From UKL13-3 sp044353855 (lineage in GTDB: Bacteria; Bacteroidota; Bacteroidia; UKL13-3): a DNA stretch of 64,000 bases. Location of the stretch: contig JBILBF010000002.1 of assembly GCA_044353855.1 (NCBI GenBank), positions 1 through 64,000 on the forward strand. Direction: 5' to 3'. The position numbers were made by a program, and so were the translations under genes. The notes below the pieces were generated by a model. It worked only from the letters and a program-made list of their open reading frames with translations. It made no database searches and was not told the DNA's origin. The number at the start of each line of letters is the position of its first letter. The stretch's first letter is position 1. This document shows, in pieces, positions 16,745 to 26,961 of this stretch.

Positions 16745-18127
16745 ATGAAAAAACTACTGTTAATTATAGCTGCATTTTCGAGCATATCAGTATTTGCACA
16801 AAAAAGTGCTGTAGAGAGTGCCGCTATTTACCTTAGAAATTCTGAAATGGAGGATGCTAAAAAATCAATTGATGCAGCTTCTCAAAATGATGAAACCAAA
16901 AACGATCCTAAGATGTGGTTTTACAAAGCTTCAGTATATGATACATTGTATCGCAATCCAGAATATGCTAAACTTTTTGGTGAAGATGGGGTAGAAGTGA
17001 TGGCTAATGCTTGTAAAAAATGTATAGAAACAGATGTTAAAAAAAGATACAGTTATTATTGCGATGGAGCTATTATAAACAGTGCTTTTGCTACCTATAA
17101 TAAAGCAATTGAATACATGCAAGCAAAAGATTCCAAAAATGCTTCTAAGTATTTTCAATATACATTAGACGTTATACCATTTGATAAAAATGGTGATTTG
17201 AAGAAAAATAATATCAACGAAAAAAATATTTTATTGAGTTTGGCTGATTTAGGATTAAAAACGCAGGATTATGCTTCCGCTAAAACCAATTTACAAAAAT
17301 TGATTGATATGGATTACCAAGATCCAATTGTGTATTTATTAATGGGTAATATTTATTTTACTGAAAAAGACACGGTTAAAGGATTAAGCTATATTGAAAA
17401 AGGTCGTTCTAAGTTTCAAACTGACAAAGACCTTATTAATATGGAATTGAATATTTGTATGGCACAAGGCAAACAAGATGTGCTCTTAAAAAAACTAAAT
17501 GATGCTTTGGCTATTGATGAAGAAAATGTTACGTTGTTGTTTGTAAGGGGTAACGTATACGATAATTTTGCATCTGGCGCTTCTAAAATTGCTAAAAACG
17601 GAAGAGATACATCCGTTATTTTAAGTAAAAAAGCCAAAGCTCAAACAGTTGCTGCCCAACGAACCAAACTTGAAAATTCAGCAAAATACTACTTTAAATT
17701 ATCTGATTCCTTGTTTAGAATGAACAAAGAATATGTAGCCAAAGCCGAAGCAGATTATATAAAGGTTATTGAGTTAAAAGATGATTATATAGATGCATAC
17801 TTTAATTTGGGAGCATTAACAAATAACAAAACAACAGAAATAGTTGAAAAAATGAATGCCATTTCAGCACCTTCACAAGCTGAATACGATAAAAAGTGGG
17901 CATTGATGAAAAAAGATCAGGATGCAATTTTAACTGTAGCACTAGGTTATTTTACCAAAGCATTAGAATATGCTGAAGCATTACCAACAACAACTGAAGC
18001 TGATAAGACATATAAAAATGGTACAATGGTTAGCATTTTAATTAGCATGCAACAAGTATATGCCAACTTAGGTGATGAGAAGAAAACGATGGAAACCAAA
18101 AGAAGAAGAATGGAAATTGGACAATAA
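16745..18127 (+). CDS. Secreted tetratricopeptide-repeat protein
   Basis: The 460-residue protein starts with a clear signal peptide (MKKLLLIIAAFSSISVFAQ), then several TPR-like helix pairs, for example KSAVESAAIYLRNSEMEDA near the start and ADYIKVIELKDDYIDAYFNLGAL near residue 340. No catalytic motif is seen. Such periplasmic TPR proteins are common in Bacteroidota and usually act as protein-binding scaffolds. The partner is unknown. The C terminus is charged (KRRRMEIGQ) without a sorting domain, so a periplasmic location is likely. Confidence 0.8.
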   Translation: MKKLLLIIAAFSSISVFAQKSAVESAAIYLRNSEMEDAKKSIDAASQNDETKNDPKMWFYKASVYDTLYRNPEYAKLFGEDGVEVMANACKKCIETDVKKRYSYYCDGAIINSAFATYNKAIEYMQAKDSKNASKYFQYTLDVIPFDKNGDLKKNNINEKNILLSLADLGLKTQDYASAKTNLQKLIDMDYQDPIVYLLMGNIYFTEKDTVKGLSYIEKGRSKFQTDKDLINMELNICMAQGKQDVLLKKLNDALAIDEENVTLLFVRGNVYDNFASGASKIAKNGRDTSVILSKKAKAQTVAAQRTKLENSAKYYFKLSDSLFRMNKEYVAKAEADYIKVIELKDDYIDAYFNLGALTNNKTTEIVEKMNAISAPSQAEYDKKWALMKKDQDAILTVALGYFTKALEYAEALPTTTEADKTYKNGTMVSILISMQQVYANLGDEKKTMETKRRRMEIGQ

Positions 18128-18150
18128 GGGTAGTATTTAGTTATATTGTA

Positions 18151-18176
18151 TATAAAGGAGAAATGTGAATTTCTCC
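18151..18176 (-). terminator. Weak terminator candidate of the S8 protease gene
   Basis: A seven-bp stem GGAGAAA/TTTCTCC (18157-18163 with 18170-18176) lies between two convergent genes. On the minus strand it is followed by TTTATAT, a poor U-tract. Confidence 0.4.
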
Positions 18177-18274
18177 ATTTATCGAATAACCTATTTAACA
18201 TAATATTAATTATAGGAATAAAGAATACAACCAAGATTGGCGTTGAATAAGCTATTGTGTTATTTATCTGTGTA

Positions 18275-20515
18275 CTAATAAAGGACTAATTTTCGAACCT
18301 GATGTTGTCCATTTCCAATCAAAATTACAAAGTATACTCCTTTTGTTGAATTGTTTAAACTAAGGTCTAATTGATTATCGCCAATTGAAACCTGCCAAGG
18401 TTGGCTGCTGATGACTTGGCCTAAAAAATTAACAACTTCAATAATCATTGTTGTGTGTATGGGTGAAACGATACTTACGTAAAAATCACCTTTGGATGGA
18501 TTTGGAAATAATCTTATATCTTGAAAAGGAAGTTTAGTTTGGTCCTTTAGACCTGCTGTTAATATTGTTCGTTTAATTGCTGCATATGCATTTACCTTAC
18601 CAAAGCCCCAACGAGTTGAATCTGGGTTTTGGGTAGTAAAATTATCGCGCGTTGCTGTTTGTTTTAATATATCTTTTAGTTGATGTGGACTCAGTAATGG
18701 ATTTATTTGTAGTAATAAAGCAGTAATTCCACTCATCATTGGTGCCGACATGGATGTACCACTAGCTTCAGCATAATAATAGTTAATGCTATTTTTAGGA
18801 GATGTAAATTTTGAAACACTTTGAGCATAATTGCTACCTGCTGGTGCATAAGATACATCATACGAATTAACCGATGAAGCCAAAGTCATTCCGGGAGCTG
18901 CAATATCAGGTTTTATTCTACCATCGGTTGTAGGTCCATGGCTTGAGAATGGAACAATTTGATTGCTATTTACATACCCAGAATAACTAATATTAGAACC
19001 AGCTAAATTCCTAAAACCCGTTTTAGATGCATAAGCAGCAACTGTTATGGCTGTTCGGGTACAAGACATTTCGCCCAATGTATAAGCATTGTTTCCGTTG
19101 GTTGCCCAAGCCATTCCATTGTTGGTAAATGCGCCATCGTAGCCAGTATAATCTTTTACATAACCTTGCCACATATGTAAATTACCATTCTTTGCTGTAA
19201 GGCTTACACAAAATTTATCAGTAGTTTTACTCCATACATCCAATAGTATATGAGGTCTACCATTAAAATCAGCAGCCGTTGATGTAAGGCTAAAGAAGCA
19301 TGTATCATTATTGTTGCCAATCAAAAAAGTATCAGTAGTTGTATTATTTATACATAAAAAAGCTGTTGAATCGGAAACATTATTTGCATTGTACAAACTG
19401 GTTTTGATACAAAACGTTTGTGCAGTGTCTCCCCAAATATCTATCCAACTTCGTTGCTCTCCTGCTACAGTTGGAAATGTAACAAAGGTATGAACAATGG
19501 TATCATTAGCTGAAAATTGCTTTTGCAAGTGGATGTTTTCTTCTCCATTATTTCCTGCAGAGAGAACAAATATTTTGCCTGGCCCAGTAAGGTTATCTAT
19601 AGCTTGGCTAAATAAAGAAGAACCATCATTTGGCCCAATTGAACAACCCCAACTTAAATTCACTACAGCAGGTTTTCCAACAGATTGTGCATAGTTAAAA
19701 ATGTAATTTACACCATCAATAATACTGGCCATTCCCATTGTTTTCCATTCGCTTTTTTCGGGACGTATGCCTACTAATACCAAATCGCTTTCGTAGGCTA
19801 CTCCCCTATATTTTTTGTTGTTTAAGCTGCCATAACCTGAGCCAGCAGCAATTCCTCCAACATGTGTGCCATGCGAAAATGTACTAACCTCAGTTCCTTT
19901 AATGAGCATAGTAGTAGTATCGACAAGTTCATTTCCATATGCATAACCGGTTGGAGGGGTTCCTACATTTTTTTGTTCCCAAACTTTTTTTACACGTAGT
20001 ACGTTTCCCGAAGTATCATAAAAACTAGGATGACTATAGTCAAAACCCGCATCTATTATACCAACTACAACGTTTTTTCCTGAATAGCCTAATGGTAATC
20101 CTATTCCGTTTTGCACAGAATCGACTTTGGATGATTTACGAGCAATGTCTAAATTAGCTACAATAGGCTCATCCAATTGAATATATTCAATACCTTCAAG
20201 TTTAATAAAGTTCTTTAATTGAGTACAAGGAATTTGAACTGTCCAAATAGTACCGGCTTTTGTACCTACCAAAACTTCTAGTTCTGATAAACTCTTTTCA
20301 TTTATAGTTGGCGTAACTTTTACAAGGGCACTTATATACAAAACACCTTGTTGTTTGGCTAAAACAAGACCATTATATTGAGAAGAAACAGCATTAGATT
20401 TGTTAAGCCATTGTTGAAGGTTAGCCGAAAGCTGAGGGTGTTTGTTTGTTGCTGGCTGTGCTATAAGTTTAAATGCGACAATAAAAATAACTGCGAATGG
20501 AACAAGTTTATGCAT
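18275..20515 (-). CDS. Secreted S8 (subtilisin-like) serine protease with T9SS sorting domain
   Basis: With the ATG at 20515 the protein has 746 residues and starts with a signal peptide (MHKLVPFAVIFIVAF, cleaved after about AQ). The catalytic triad is visible: aspartate in VVGIIDAGFDYSHPSF (about residue 155), histidine in the STFSHGTHVGGIAAG block (about 215) and serine in ASGTSMSAPMMSG (near 610). ISYSGYVNSN and FSSHGPTTDGRIKPDIAAPG are typical of the family. The last 80 residues are a T9SS type-A sorting domain (LFPNPSKGDFY, NFLGQ, KGVYFVILI). An ATG at 20527 is an alternative start. It is an extracellular protease, substrate unknown. Confidence 0.93.
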   Translation of the reverse strand: MHKLVPFAVIFIVAFKLIAQPATNKHPQLSANLQQWLNKSNAVSSQYNGLVLAKQQGVLYISALVKVTPTINEKSLSELEVLVGTKAGTIWTVQIPCTQLKNFIKLEGIEYIQLDEPIVANLDIARKSSKVDSVQNGIGLPLGYSGKNVVVGIIDAGFDYSHPSFYDTSGNVLRVKKVWEQKNVGTPPTGYAYGNELVDTTTMLIKGTEVSTFSHGTHVGGIAAGSGYGSLNNKKYRGVAYESDLVLVGIRPEKSEWKTMGMASIIDGVNYIFNYAQSVGKPAVVNLSWGCSIGPNDGSSLFSQAIDNLTGPGKIFVLSAGNNGEENIHLQKQFSANDTIVHTFVTFPTVAGEQRSWIDIWGDTAQTFCIKTSLYNANNVSDSTAFLCINNTTTDTFLIGNNNDTCFFSLTSTAADFNGRPHILLDVWSKTTDKFCVSLTAKNGNLHMWQGYVKDYTGYDGAFTNNGMAWATNGNNAYTLGEMSCTRTAITVAAYASKTGFRNLAGSNISYSGYVNSNQIVPFSSHGPTTDGRIKPDIAAPGMTLASSVNSYDVSYAPAGSNYAQSVSKFTSPKNSINYYYAEASGTSMSAPMMSGITALLLQINPLLSPHQLKDILKQTATRDNFTTQNPDSTRWGFGKVNAYAAIKRTILTAGLKDQTKLPFQDIRLFPNPSKGDFYVSIVSPIHTTMIIEVVNFLGQVISSQPWQVSIGDNQLDLSLNNSTKGVYFVILIGNGQHQVRKLVLY

Positions 20516-20692
20516 GGTAAAAGACATTATATTTAGGAACAGATATGGAATAAATTGCATGGGCAAATTAGTATATAAATTATACAAATCCATCCTATGT
20601 TAAATAATCGTGAAGGACTATCATTAAAGATGTATTAGCAGTATTATTGCGTTTTAACTGGCTAAAATAATTCACTAAAGTAATATTTCTGT

Positions 20693-21775
20693 ATGCAAGT
20701 AATTAGGTTTAAAAGTAATAATGAAGCGGATAAACTTTTTTGGAAAACACTAAAAGCAAACGTTCATCAGTACTTTAAAGATAATAATATCTCTACTAAA
20801 GGAAATGCGAACATGTTGCTCAAAACAGTAGTGATGTACTTAATGTACCTCGCTCCTTTTGTGTTGTTTTTTTTATTTTCTGTAAATGTATTTGTTGCTA
20901 TATTACTAGTTGTGCTGATGGGAATAGGCAAAGCAGGTGTCGGAATGAGTGTAATGCATGATGGATTACATGGCTCCTACTCTGATAAAAAATGGGTAAA
21001 TAAAATAGCAGGAGCCAGTATGTATTTAATAGGGAGTAATGTGTTTAATTGGAAAATACAGCATAATATTTTTCACCATGCCTATACTAATATTGAAGGT
21101 TTGGATGAAGATATTCAAACCCGATGGATTATTCGATTAAGTGAGCATACTCCTTTAAAACCTATTCATAAATTTCAATACATTTATGCGCTATTGTTAT
21201 ATAGCCTCATGACTTTTTCGATGCTTATTGGTGATATTACCCAACTTGTAGGTTACAATAAAACGGGAATTACCAAACTGCATAAAGCCAATCCTACTCG
21301 AGAGTTATTCATAGCATTAGGTGTAAAATTTGTATACTTATTTGTGATGATTGGCCTTCCAATCTTGTTTACCAATTATGCTTGGTGGCAAGTGCTTGTA
21401 GGTTTTGTGATAATGCATTTAGTAGCGGGATTTATATTTAGTATCGTATTTCAACTTGCGCATATTATGGAAGATGCAACTCAGCCAACCATTAATGAAA
21501 AAGGAATTACATCAAACGAATGGGCTATACACCAATTGTTGACCACCGTAAATTTTGCAGGAAACAACCGAATACTAAATTGGTATGTAGGTGGTTTAAA
21601 TTTTCAAGTCGAACATCATTTGTTTCCCAATATTTGCCATCTACATTATAAAAACATTTCACCTATTGTAGCAAGAACTGCAAAGGAATTTGGTGTGCCA
21701 TATAATTCCATTCCTACTTTGCACAGCGCATTTGTTTCACATAGTAAACGATTAAAAGAGTTGGGCGGACATTAG
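20693..21775 (+). CDS. Membrane fatty-acid (acyl-CoA/acyl-lipid) desaturase
   Basis: The 360-residue protein has the three histidine boxes of the membrane di-iron desaturases: HDGLH (residues 89-93), HNIFHH (124-129) and QVEHH (near 305), with four or more hydrophobic helices between them. The QxxHH third box and the overall pattern are those of front-end or linoleoyl-CoA-type desaturases rather than stearoyl type. There is no fused cytochrome b5 domain. It probably adjusts membrane fluidity; regiospecificity cannot be read from sequence. It is followed by hrpB but a promoter-like element lies between. Confidence 0.88.
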   Translation: MQVIRFKSNNEADKLFWKTLKANVHQYFKDNNISTKGNANMLLKTVVMYLMYLAPFVLFFLFSVNVFVAILLVVLMGIGKAGVGMSVMHDGLHGSYSDKKWVNKIAGASMYLIGSNVFNWKIQHNIFHHAYTNIEGLDEDIQTRWIIRLSEHTPLKPIHKFQYIYALLLYSLMTFSMLIGDITQLVGYNKTGITKLHKANPTRELFIALGVKFVYLFVMIGLPILFTNYAWWQVLVGFVIMHLVAGFIFSIVFQLAHIMEDATQPTINEKGITSNEWAIHQLLTTVNFAGNNRILNWYVGGLNFQVEHHLFPNICHLHYKNISPIVARTAKEFGVPYNSIPTLHSAFVSHSKRLKELGGH

Positions 21776-21839
21776 ATTCCAACAAAAAGTGTATTCAATG
21801 AATTTTAAAAGGGTGTTCTTCTAAGCTATTCTAATAACC

Positions 21840-21847
21840 TATCTTTG
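21840..21847 (+). promoter_or_regulatory. Candidate -7 element of hrpB
   Basis: TATCTTTG matches the Bacteroidota TAnnTTTG consensus and lies about 20 bases before the TTG start of hrpB. No good -33 element is seen. Confidence 0.4.
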
Positions 21848-21866
21848 CGCATCAATTTTACAACCA

Positions 21867-24350
21867 TTGTCCTTCAATCCATATACAATAGACTTACCTG
21901 TAACTGAAATTATAGATTCTGTAAAGTCTCATTTATCGCAAACCAATACCCTCATTGTTAATGCTCCTCCTGGTGCCGGAAAAAGTACGCTGCTGCCTTT
22001 GGCTTTAATTGACGAACCGTGGCTTGCAGGCAAAAAAATATTGATGTTGGAGCCCAGAAGATTGGCGGCTAAAACGATAGCTCACCGCATGTCAGAATTA
22101 TGGGGCGATACTATTGGACAAACAATTGGTTACCGCATTAGGTTTGAAAACAAAGTATGTGAAACTACCCGAATAGAAGTTGTAACAGAAGGGATTTTAA
22201 CGCGTATGATGCATAGTGATAATGCGCTAGAAGGTGTTGGGTTGGTTATTTTTGATGAGTTTCATGAACGCAGCATTCATGCTGATGTTGCCATGGCATT
22301 GTGCCGTGAAGCACAAGATGTATTAAGGCCCGACTTGCGCATTATGGTAATGAGTGCAACTTTAAACATGCCACAGCTTACTGCATTGTTAAAAGCTCCT
22401 GTAGCCGAAAGCCAAGGTAAACAATATCCAGTGGATGTGTTTTACAGTGGCGGACAAGACGAACGTTTATTACCCGAAATGACAGCTCGTACTATTGCAA
22501 AAGCAATCAATGATCACGCTGGAGATGTGTTGGTTTTTTTGCCAGGTGAAGGGGATATCCGAAAATGTGCTGAGTTATTAAAACATGATTTAAAAGACTT
22601 TGCTATTCATCCATTGTATGGAGTATTGCCACAAAGCGAACAATACAAAGCCATTATGCCAAACAAAAATGGCAAACGAAAAATTGTTTTAGCTACAAGT
22701 ATTGCTGAAACAAGTTTAACCATTGAAGGAATTAAAATAGTAGTAGATACTGGCTATGGAAAAATTTCTCGCTTTGATCCAAAATCAGGATTATCAAGAT
22801 TGGAAACGGTACAAATATCCAAAGATTCGGCTGATCAACGAGCTGGACGTGCTGGGCGTTTGAGTGCAGGTGTTTGTTACCGCATGTGGACAAAAGCAAC
22901 ACATGAAAGACTTTCCGAACACCGCATTCCCGAAATAATGGAAGCTGATTTGGCTGCCTTGTTGTTGGATATGGTAGCATGGGGTATACTGGATTTAATG
23001 CAATTAACCTGGCTCTCTCCTCCTCCCAAATCACATATTTTACAAGCTTCGGAAACATTGCATCAACTGGGTGCGTTGGAAAATGGAAAGATAACAACAC
23101 ACGGAAAACAAATTCATCAGTTGGCTTGCCATCCGCGTATTGCGCACATGTTGCTCCTTGCAACTACAGATCATGCCAAACAATTGGCTACAGATGTTGC
23201 TGCCATTTTAGAAGAACGTGATCCATTGCCTAAAGATTCAGGAATTGATTTGAACTTGCGAGTTGAAGCACTTAGGCGAGGACGCTCAAACAATGCATTG
23301 GGAAATCGATTTACACGAATTGAAAAAGTTGCCGACCAATACCGTAAAATGTTGAACGTGCAAATAGATAATGGCCCTATTGATTCTTATGAAACGGGTT
23401 TATTGTTGGCTTATGCTTATCCCGAACGAATTGCATTTGCTCGCAGGGGAAACAACGCACAATTTCAGTTGGCCAATGGAAAATATGCAGTTGCTGGTCA
23501 TAGAGATTCGTTAGCGGATGAACCTTGGTTAGCCGTTGCGCATATTGATACAAGAGATGGTTTGGGTGAAATATTTATGGCATCGCCACTTAATCCAAAG
23601 GATTTACTACCAATGGTTAAAGAGCAAGAAGTAATTACATGGGATACCCGAAAAGGAGGATTGATTGCTACCAAAGATTTACGCATAGGAAGTATTGTTT
23701 TGCAATCCAAACCGCTACCTGCACCAAGTGCTGACTTTTTGGTTGATGCTATTTGCAATGCCTTAAAAACAGAAGGCGAAACGTTACTGAACTTTGATGA
23801 AAGCATGCACCAATTGCAAAGTAGAATGATGAGTCTGCGTAAATGGAATGTACAAGATGGCTGGCCTGATGTGAGTATGGTAAATTTGCTTGCAAGTACC
23901 AAAGAATGGCTTGCTCCTTTTTTAACCAACGTAAAAAAGCCTGATGATTTAAAGAAAATAAACCTAACACAAGCATTGTTAAGTTGGTTAACATACCCAC
24001 AACAACAAGCGTTGGAAACGCTAGCTCCGCCAAAGATAAAAGTACCAAGCGGTTCTCACATAAGTATTCATTATTTATCAAATGGAGAGGTTCCCATTTT
24101 ATCGGTAAGGCTGCAGGAGATTTTCGGTTTGCTGGAAACACCTACTATTAATAATGGACGAACATCATTGGTTATCCATTTGCTTTCTCCAGGATTTAAG
24201 CCTGTTCAAGTTACATCCGATTTAAAAAGTTTTTGGAGCAATACGTATTTCGAAGTGCGTAGTGAGCTCAAACGCAGATACCCAAAACATGCTTGGCCTG
24301 ATAATCCTTTGGAGGCTTTGCCTGTTGCTAAAGGTGGTGTAAAAAGGTAA
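21867..24350 (+). CDS. hrpB: ATP-dependent helicase HrpB
   Basis: The 827-residue DEAH-type helicase has Walker A PPGAGKSTLLPLAL (from about residue 34), Walker B as DEFHER (near 132), SAT (motif III), and motif VI as QRAGRAGR. The HrpB-specific C-terminal region follows. The start is a TTG: the residues from it read MSFNPYTIDLPVTEII, and the LPV segment is the conserved HrpB N terminus, so no downstream ATG is acceptable. Its cellular role in bacteria is poorly defined (RNA helicase). The gene converges with the DEAD-box helicase gene with eight bases between their stops. Confidence 0.92.
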   Translation: MSFNPYTIDLPVTEIIDSVKSHLSQTNTLIVNAPPGAGKSTLLPLALIDEPWLAGKKILMLEPRRLAAKTIAHRMSELWGDTIGQTIGYRIRFENKVCETTRIEVVTEGILTRMMHSDNALEGVGLVIFDEFHERSIHADVAMALCREAQDVLRPDLRIMVMSATLNMPQLTALLKAPVAESQGKQYPVDVFYSGGQDERLLPEMTARTIAKAINDHAGDVLVFLPGEGDIRKCAELLKHDLKDFAIHPLYGVLPQSEQYKAIMPNKNGKRKIVLATSIAETSLTIEGIKIVVDTGYGKISRFDPKSGLSRLETVQISKDSADQRAGRAGRLSAGVCYRMWTKATHERLSEHRIPEIMEADLAALLLDMVAWGILDLMQLTWLSPPPKSHILQASETLHQLGALENGKITTHGKQIHQLACHPRIAHMLLLATTDHAKQLATDVAAILEERDPLPKDSGIDLNLRVEALRRGRSNNALGNRFTRIEKVADQYRKMLNVQIDNGPIDSYETGLLLAYAYPERIAFARRGNNAQFQLANGKYAVAGHRDSLADEPWLAVAHIDTRDGLGEIFMASPLNPKDLLPMVKEQEVITWDTRKGGLIATKDLRIGSIVLQSKPLPAPSADFLVDAICNALKTEGETLLNFDESMHQLQSRMMSLRKWNVQDGWPDVSMVNLLASTKEWLAPFLTNVKKPDDLKKINLTQALLSWLTYPQQQALETLAPPKIKVPSGSHISIHYLSNGEVPILSVRLQEIFGLLETPTINNGRTSLVIHLLSPGFKPVQVTSDLKSFWSNTYFEVRSELKRRYPKHAWPDNPLEALPVAKGGVKR

Positions 24351-24358
24351 TTAGTGGT

Positions 24359-25600
24359 TTACGAATGACTCCCTTGTGTTTTATTTCCACCTTTTTTGAA
24401 GGCAGGTTTTTTGCCAAATGGTTTTTTAAACTCTCGTTTAAACTTTATTTCAGGTTGATATGCAGGAGCTTCTCCCAGCTCTTCTGGTAAAGGTAATTTT
24501 ACAATATCGTATCCAATCAAACTTTCAATATCAAAAAATTTATGGGCATCCTTTGGATTGATGAACGTAATGGCTGTTCCTGTGGTTTCGGCACGGGCCG
24601 TTCTTCCAATGCGGTGAACATAATCTTCCGGGTCGGGTGGAACATCAAAATTCACCACTAGGCTTATGCCATCCACATCAATACCTCGTGATAAAATGTC
24701 AGTACCAATTAAGGTTTTAATTTCACGGTTCCGAAAAGCGCGCATAATATCTTCTCGTTCCGATTGCTCCAAGTCGCTATGAAATGCTTTTATTGATAAG
24801 CCAGCACGGTTCAATTCTCTATCTAACTCTTTTACTTTTTCCTTAGTACTTGCAAAAATGATGATGCTGGTTTGGGCTTTATCTTTAAGTAATCCTTTAA
24901 GCAATGCTACTTTTTGGGTATCATAAGCCATATAAGATTGTTGCAAAATTCCTTCGGCAGGTTTGCTAATGGCAATATTGATACTCTCAGGGTTGGTTAA
25001 AATTTTATTGGCAAGTGATCGTATTTTGGGAGGCATTGTTGCCGAGAATAGCAATGTTTGACGCTCTTTAGGCAAATAATTAATGATGCGAACAATGTCT
25101 TCATTAAAACCCATGTCCAACATTCTATCAGCTTCATCCAATATTAAATGTTTGATAGAACTCATATCTACAGAGCCACTTGATGTAAGCATAGCCAATA
25201 ATCTTCCAGGAGTTGCAATTACAATATCCGCTCCTTCACGCATTGCTTTTTGTTGTTGAGCAAATGCATTTCCATCACTTCCGCCATACACCGATATTGA
25301 GCTAATGCCCGTAAAATAAGCAAACCCTTCTACTTGCTGATCTATTTGTTGAGCAAGTTCGCGAGTTGGTGCTATAATTAACGTATTGAGTTTGCTGTGC
25401 CCCTCTTCTGATATTTTATGCATCACAGGAAGTAAGTAAGCGGCTGTTTTGCCTGTTCCAGTTTGGGCGCAAGCTATCAAATCTTTGTTTTGTAAAATAA
25501 CCGGAATTGCTTGTTGTTGTATAGGCGTGGGTGTTTCAAAACCCATTGCATCTAGCCCATCTTGAAGGGTTGTATTAAAATTGAATTCGTTAAAAGTCAC
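24359..25600 (-). CDS. DEAD-box ATP-dependent RNA helicase (RhlE-like)
   Basis: The 413-residue protein carries all the helicase motifs: Q-motif region with TPIQQQAIP, Walker A AQTGTGKT, PTRELAQQ, TPGRL, the DEAD box in ILDEADRMLDMGF, SAT, and motif VI HRIGRTAR. The C-terminal tail is basic, lysine- and phenylalanine-rich (KKPAFKKGG), as in RhlE-type cold-shock or ribosome-assembly helicases. The specific RNA substrate is not readable. Gene orientation is opposite to hrpB. Confidence 0.93.
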   Translation of the reverse strand: MTFNEFNFNTTLQDGLDAMGFETPTPIQQQAIPVILQNKDLIACAQTGTGKTAAYLLPVMHKISEEGHSKLNTLIIAPTRELAQQIDQQVEGFAYFTGISSISVYGGSDGNAFAQQQKAMREGADIVIATPGRLLAMLTSSGSVDMSSIKHLILDEADRMLDMGFNEDIVRIINYLPKERQTLLFSATMPPKIRSLANKILTNPESINIAISKPAEGILQQSYMAYDTQKVALLKGLLKDKAQTSIIIFASTKEKVKELDRELNRAGLSIKAFHSDLEQSEREDIMRAFRNREIKTLIGTDILSRGIDVDGISLVVNFDVPPDPEDYVHRIGRTARAETTGTAITFINPKDAHKFFDIESLIGYDIVKLPLPEELGEAPAYQPEIKFKREFKKPFGKKPAFKKGGNKTQGSHS

Positions 25601-25711
25601 AGTAAATTATTTTTGGCAAGGTAGGCAATTACCCGATTGATTCTATATTGCGTTTTATTATTAACTATATCGGTAGATAATAACACCATTATACTAACTC
25701 CATAAATACAC

Positions 25712-26938
25712 ATGACTGTCAAACGAAACAATGCCCTCCTATTTATTTTTATAACTATTTTGGTAGATGTAATTGGTTTGGGAGTTATCATTCCAGTTGT
25801 ACCAAAACTTATTGAAAAATTGACAGGCGAAGGTTTAAGTGAAGCATCTCGATATGGTGGTTGGCTGATGTTTTCGTTTGCTATTATGCAATTTATATTT
25901 TCACCTATTATGGGAGGCTTAAGCGATAAATTCGGTCGCAGACCAATATTATTATTATCTCTCTTAGGTTTAGGTATTGATTATATTTTTCATGCATTTG
26001 CACCTAGTATAGGCTGGTTATTTATTGGTCGATTGGTTGCAGGCATGTTTGGCGCAAGCTTTACTACAGCTACAGCCTATATTGCAGATATTAGCACTCC
26101 AGAAAAACGCTCTCAAAACTTTGGATTAATTGGTGCTGCATTTGGATTAGGTTTTATTATAGGTCCAGTAATTGGAGGATTGGCCGGAAGTACTTGGGGA
26201 CCGCAAGCACCGTTTTTAGTTGCTGCAGCACTTACGTTGTTAAATGTTGTGTATGGCTATTTTGTTTTACCCGAATCATTAGATAAATCGCAACGTAGGG
26301 CATTTGATTGGAAACGTGCAAACCCTATTGGTTCGCTTAATCACATTCGCAAATACCCTGTTGTAGCTAGCTTGGTTGTATCATTTTTCTTTATTTATGT
26401 GGCCGCTCAAGCTGTGCAAAGTAATTGGAGTTATTACACCATGTTTAAATTTAACTGGACAGAAGCTCAAGTTGGTTTTTCGCTTGCTGTTGTAGGGGTA
26501 CTAATTGCTGCTGTTCAAGGTGGATTAATTAGGGTTGCTATTCCCAAACTTGGGCAAAATAAATCAGTGTATATTGGCTTGTTTTTATATACTTTGGGTA
26601 TGGTATTATTTGGCATGGCCACTGCAGGTTGGATGCTGTTAATATTTTTAGTTCCTTATTGTTTAGGAGGAATTTGTGGCCCAGCATTACAAGGCATTAT
26701 TTCTAACCAAGTACCAGCCAATGAACAAGGCGAAATGCAAGGAGCTTTGACAAGTGTAATGAGTTTGAGTTCTATTGTTGGTCCACTTTTAATGAACAAT
26801 ACATTTGCCTATTTTACTTCAGAAAAAGCACCATTTATATTGCCTGGAGCGCCATTTTTTTTAGGCAGTTTGTTAATGGCAGTTGCCTTAATTATAGCTT
26901 ATCGTTCTCTTTCTGGTCGTTTTATAAAAAGTAATTGA
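25712..26938 (+). CDS. MFS transporter of the TCR/Tet family
   Basis: The 408-residue protein has 12 predicted membrane helices and the drug:proton antiporter motifs: motif A GGLSDKFGRRPILL after helix 2, and motif C-like GLGFIIGPVIGG in helix 5, both typical of TetA-type pumps. Bacteroidota chromosomes often carry such TCR/Tet pumps without tetracycline resistance, so a drug substrate should not be assumed. No TetR regulator is adjacent. The next gene begins at or just after its stop, suggesting one transcript. Confidence 0.85.
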   Translation: MTVKRNNALLFIFITILVDVIGLGVIIPVVPKLIEKLTGEGLSEASRYGGWLMFSFAIMQFIFSPIMGGLSDKFGRRPILLLSLLGLGIDYIFHAFAPSIGWLFIGRLVAGMFGASFTTATAYIADISTPEKRSQNFGLIGAAFGLGFIIGPVIGGLAGSTWGPQAPFLVAAALTLLNVVYGYFVLPESLDKSQRRAFDWKRANPIGSLNHIRKYPVVASLVVSFFFIYVAAQAVQSNWSYYTMFKFNWTEAQVGFSLAVVGVLIAAVQGGLIRVAIPKLGQNKSVYIGLFLYTLGMVLFGMATAGWMLLIFLVPYCLGGICGPALQGIISNQVPANEQGEMQGALTSVMSLSSIVGPLLMNNTFAYFTSEKAPFILPGAPFFLGSLLMAVALIIAYRSLSGRFIKSN

Positions 26939-26961
26939 GCTTAACATCGTCACATATTATT

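Noticed and set aside
25712..26938. Reading the MFS gene as an acquired tetracycline-resistance gene
   Set aside because: It lacks a neighbouring regulator, mobile element or unusual composition; TCR/Tet pumps are common housekeeping genes in this phylum.
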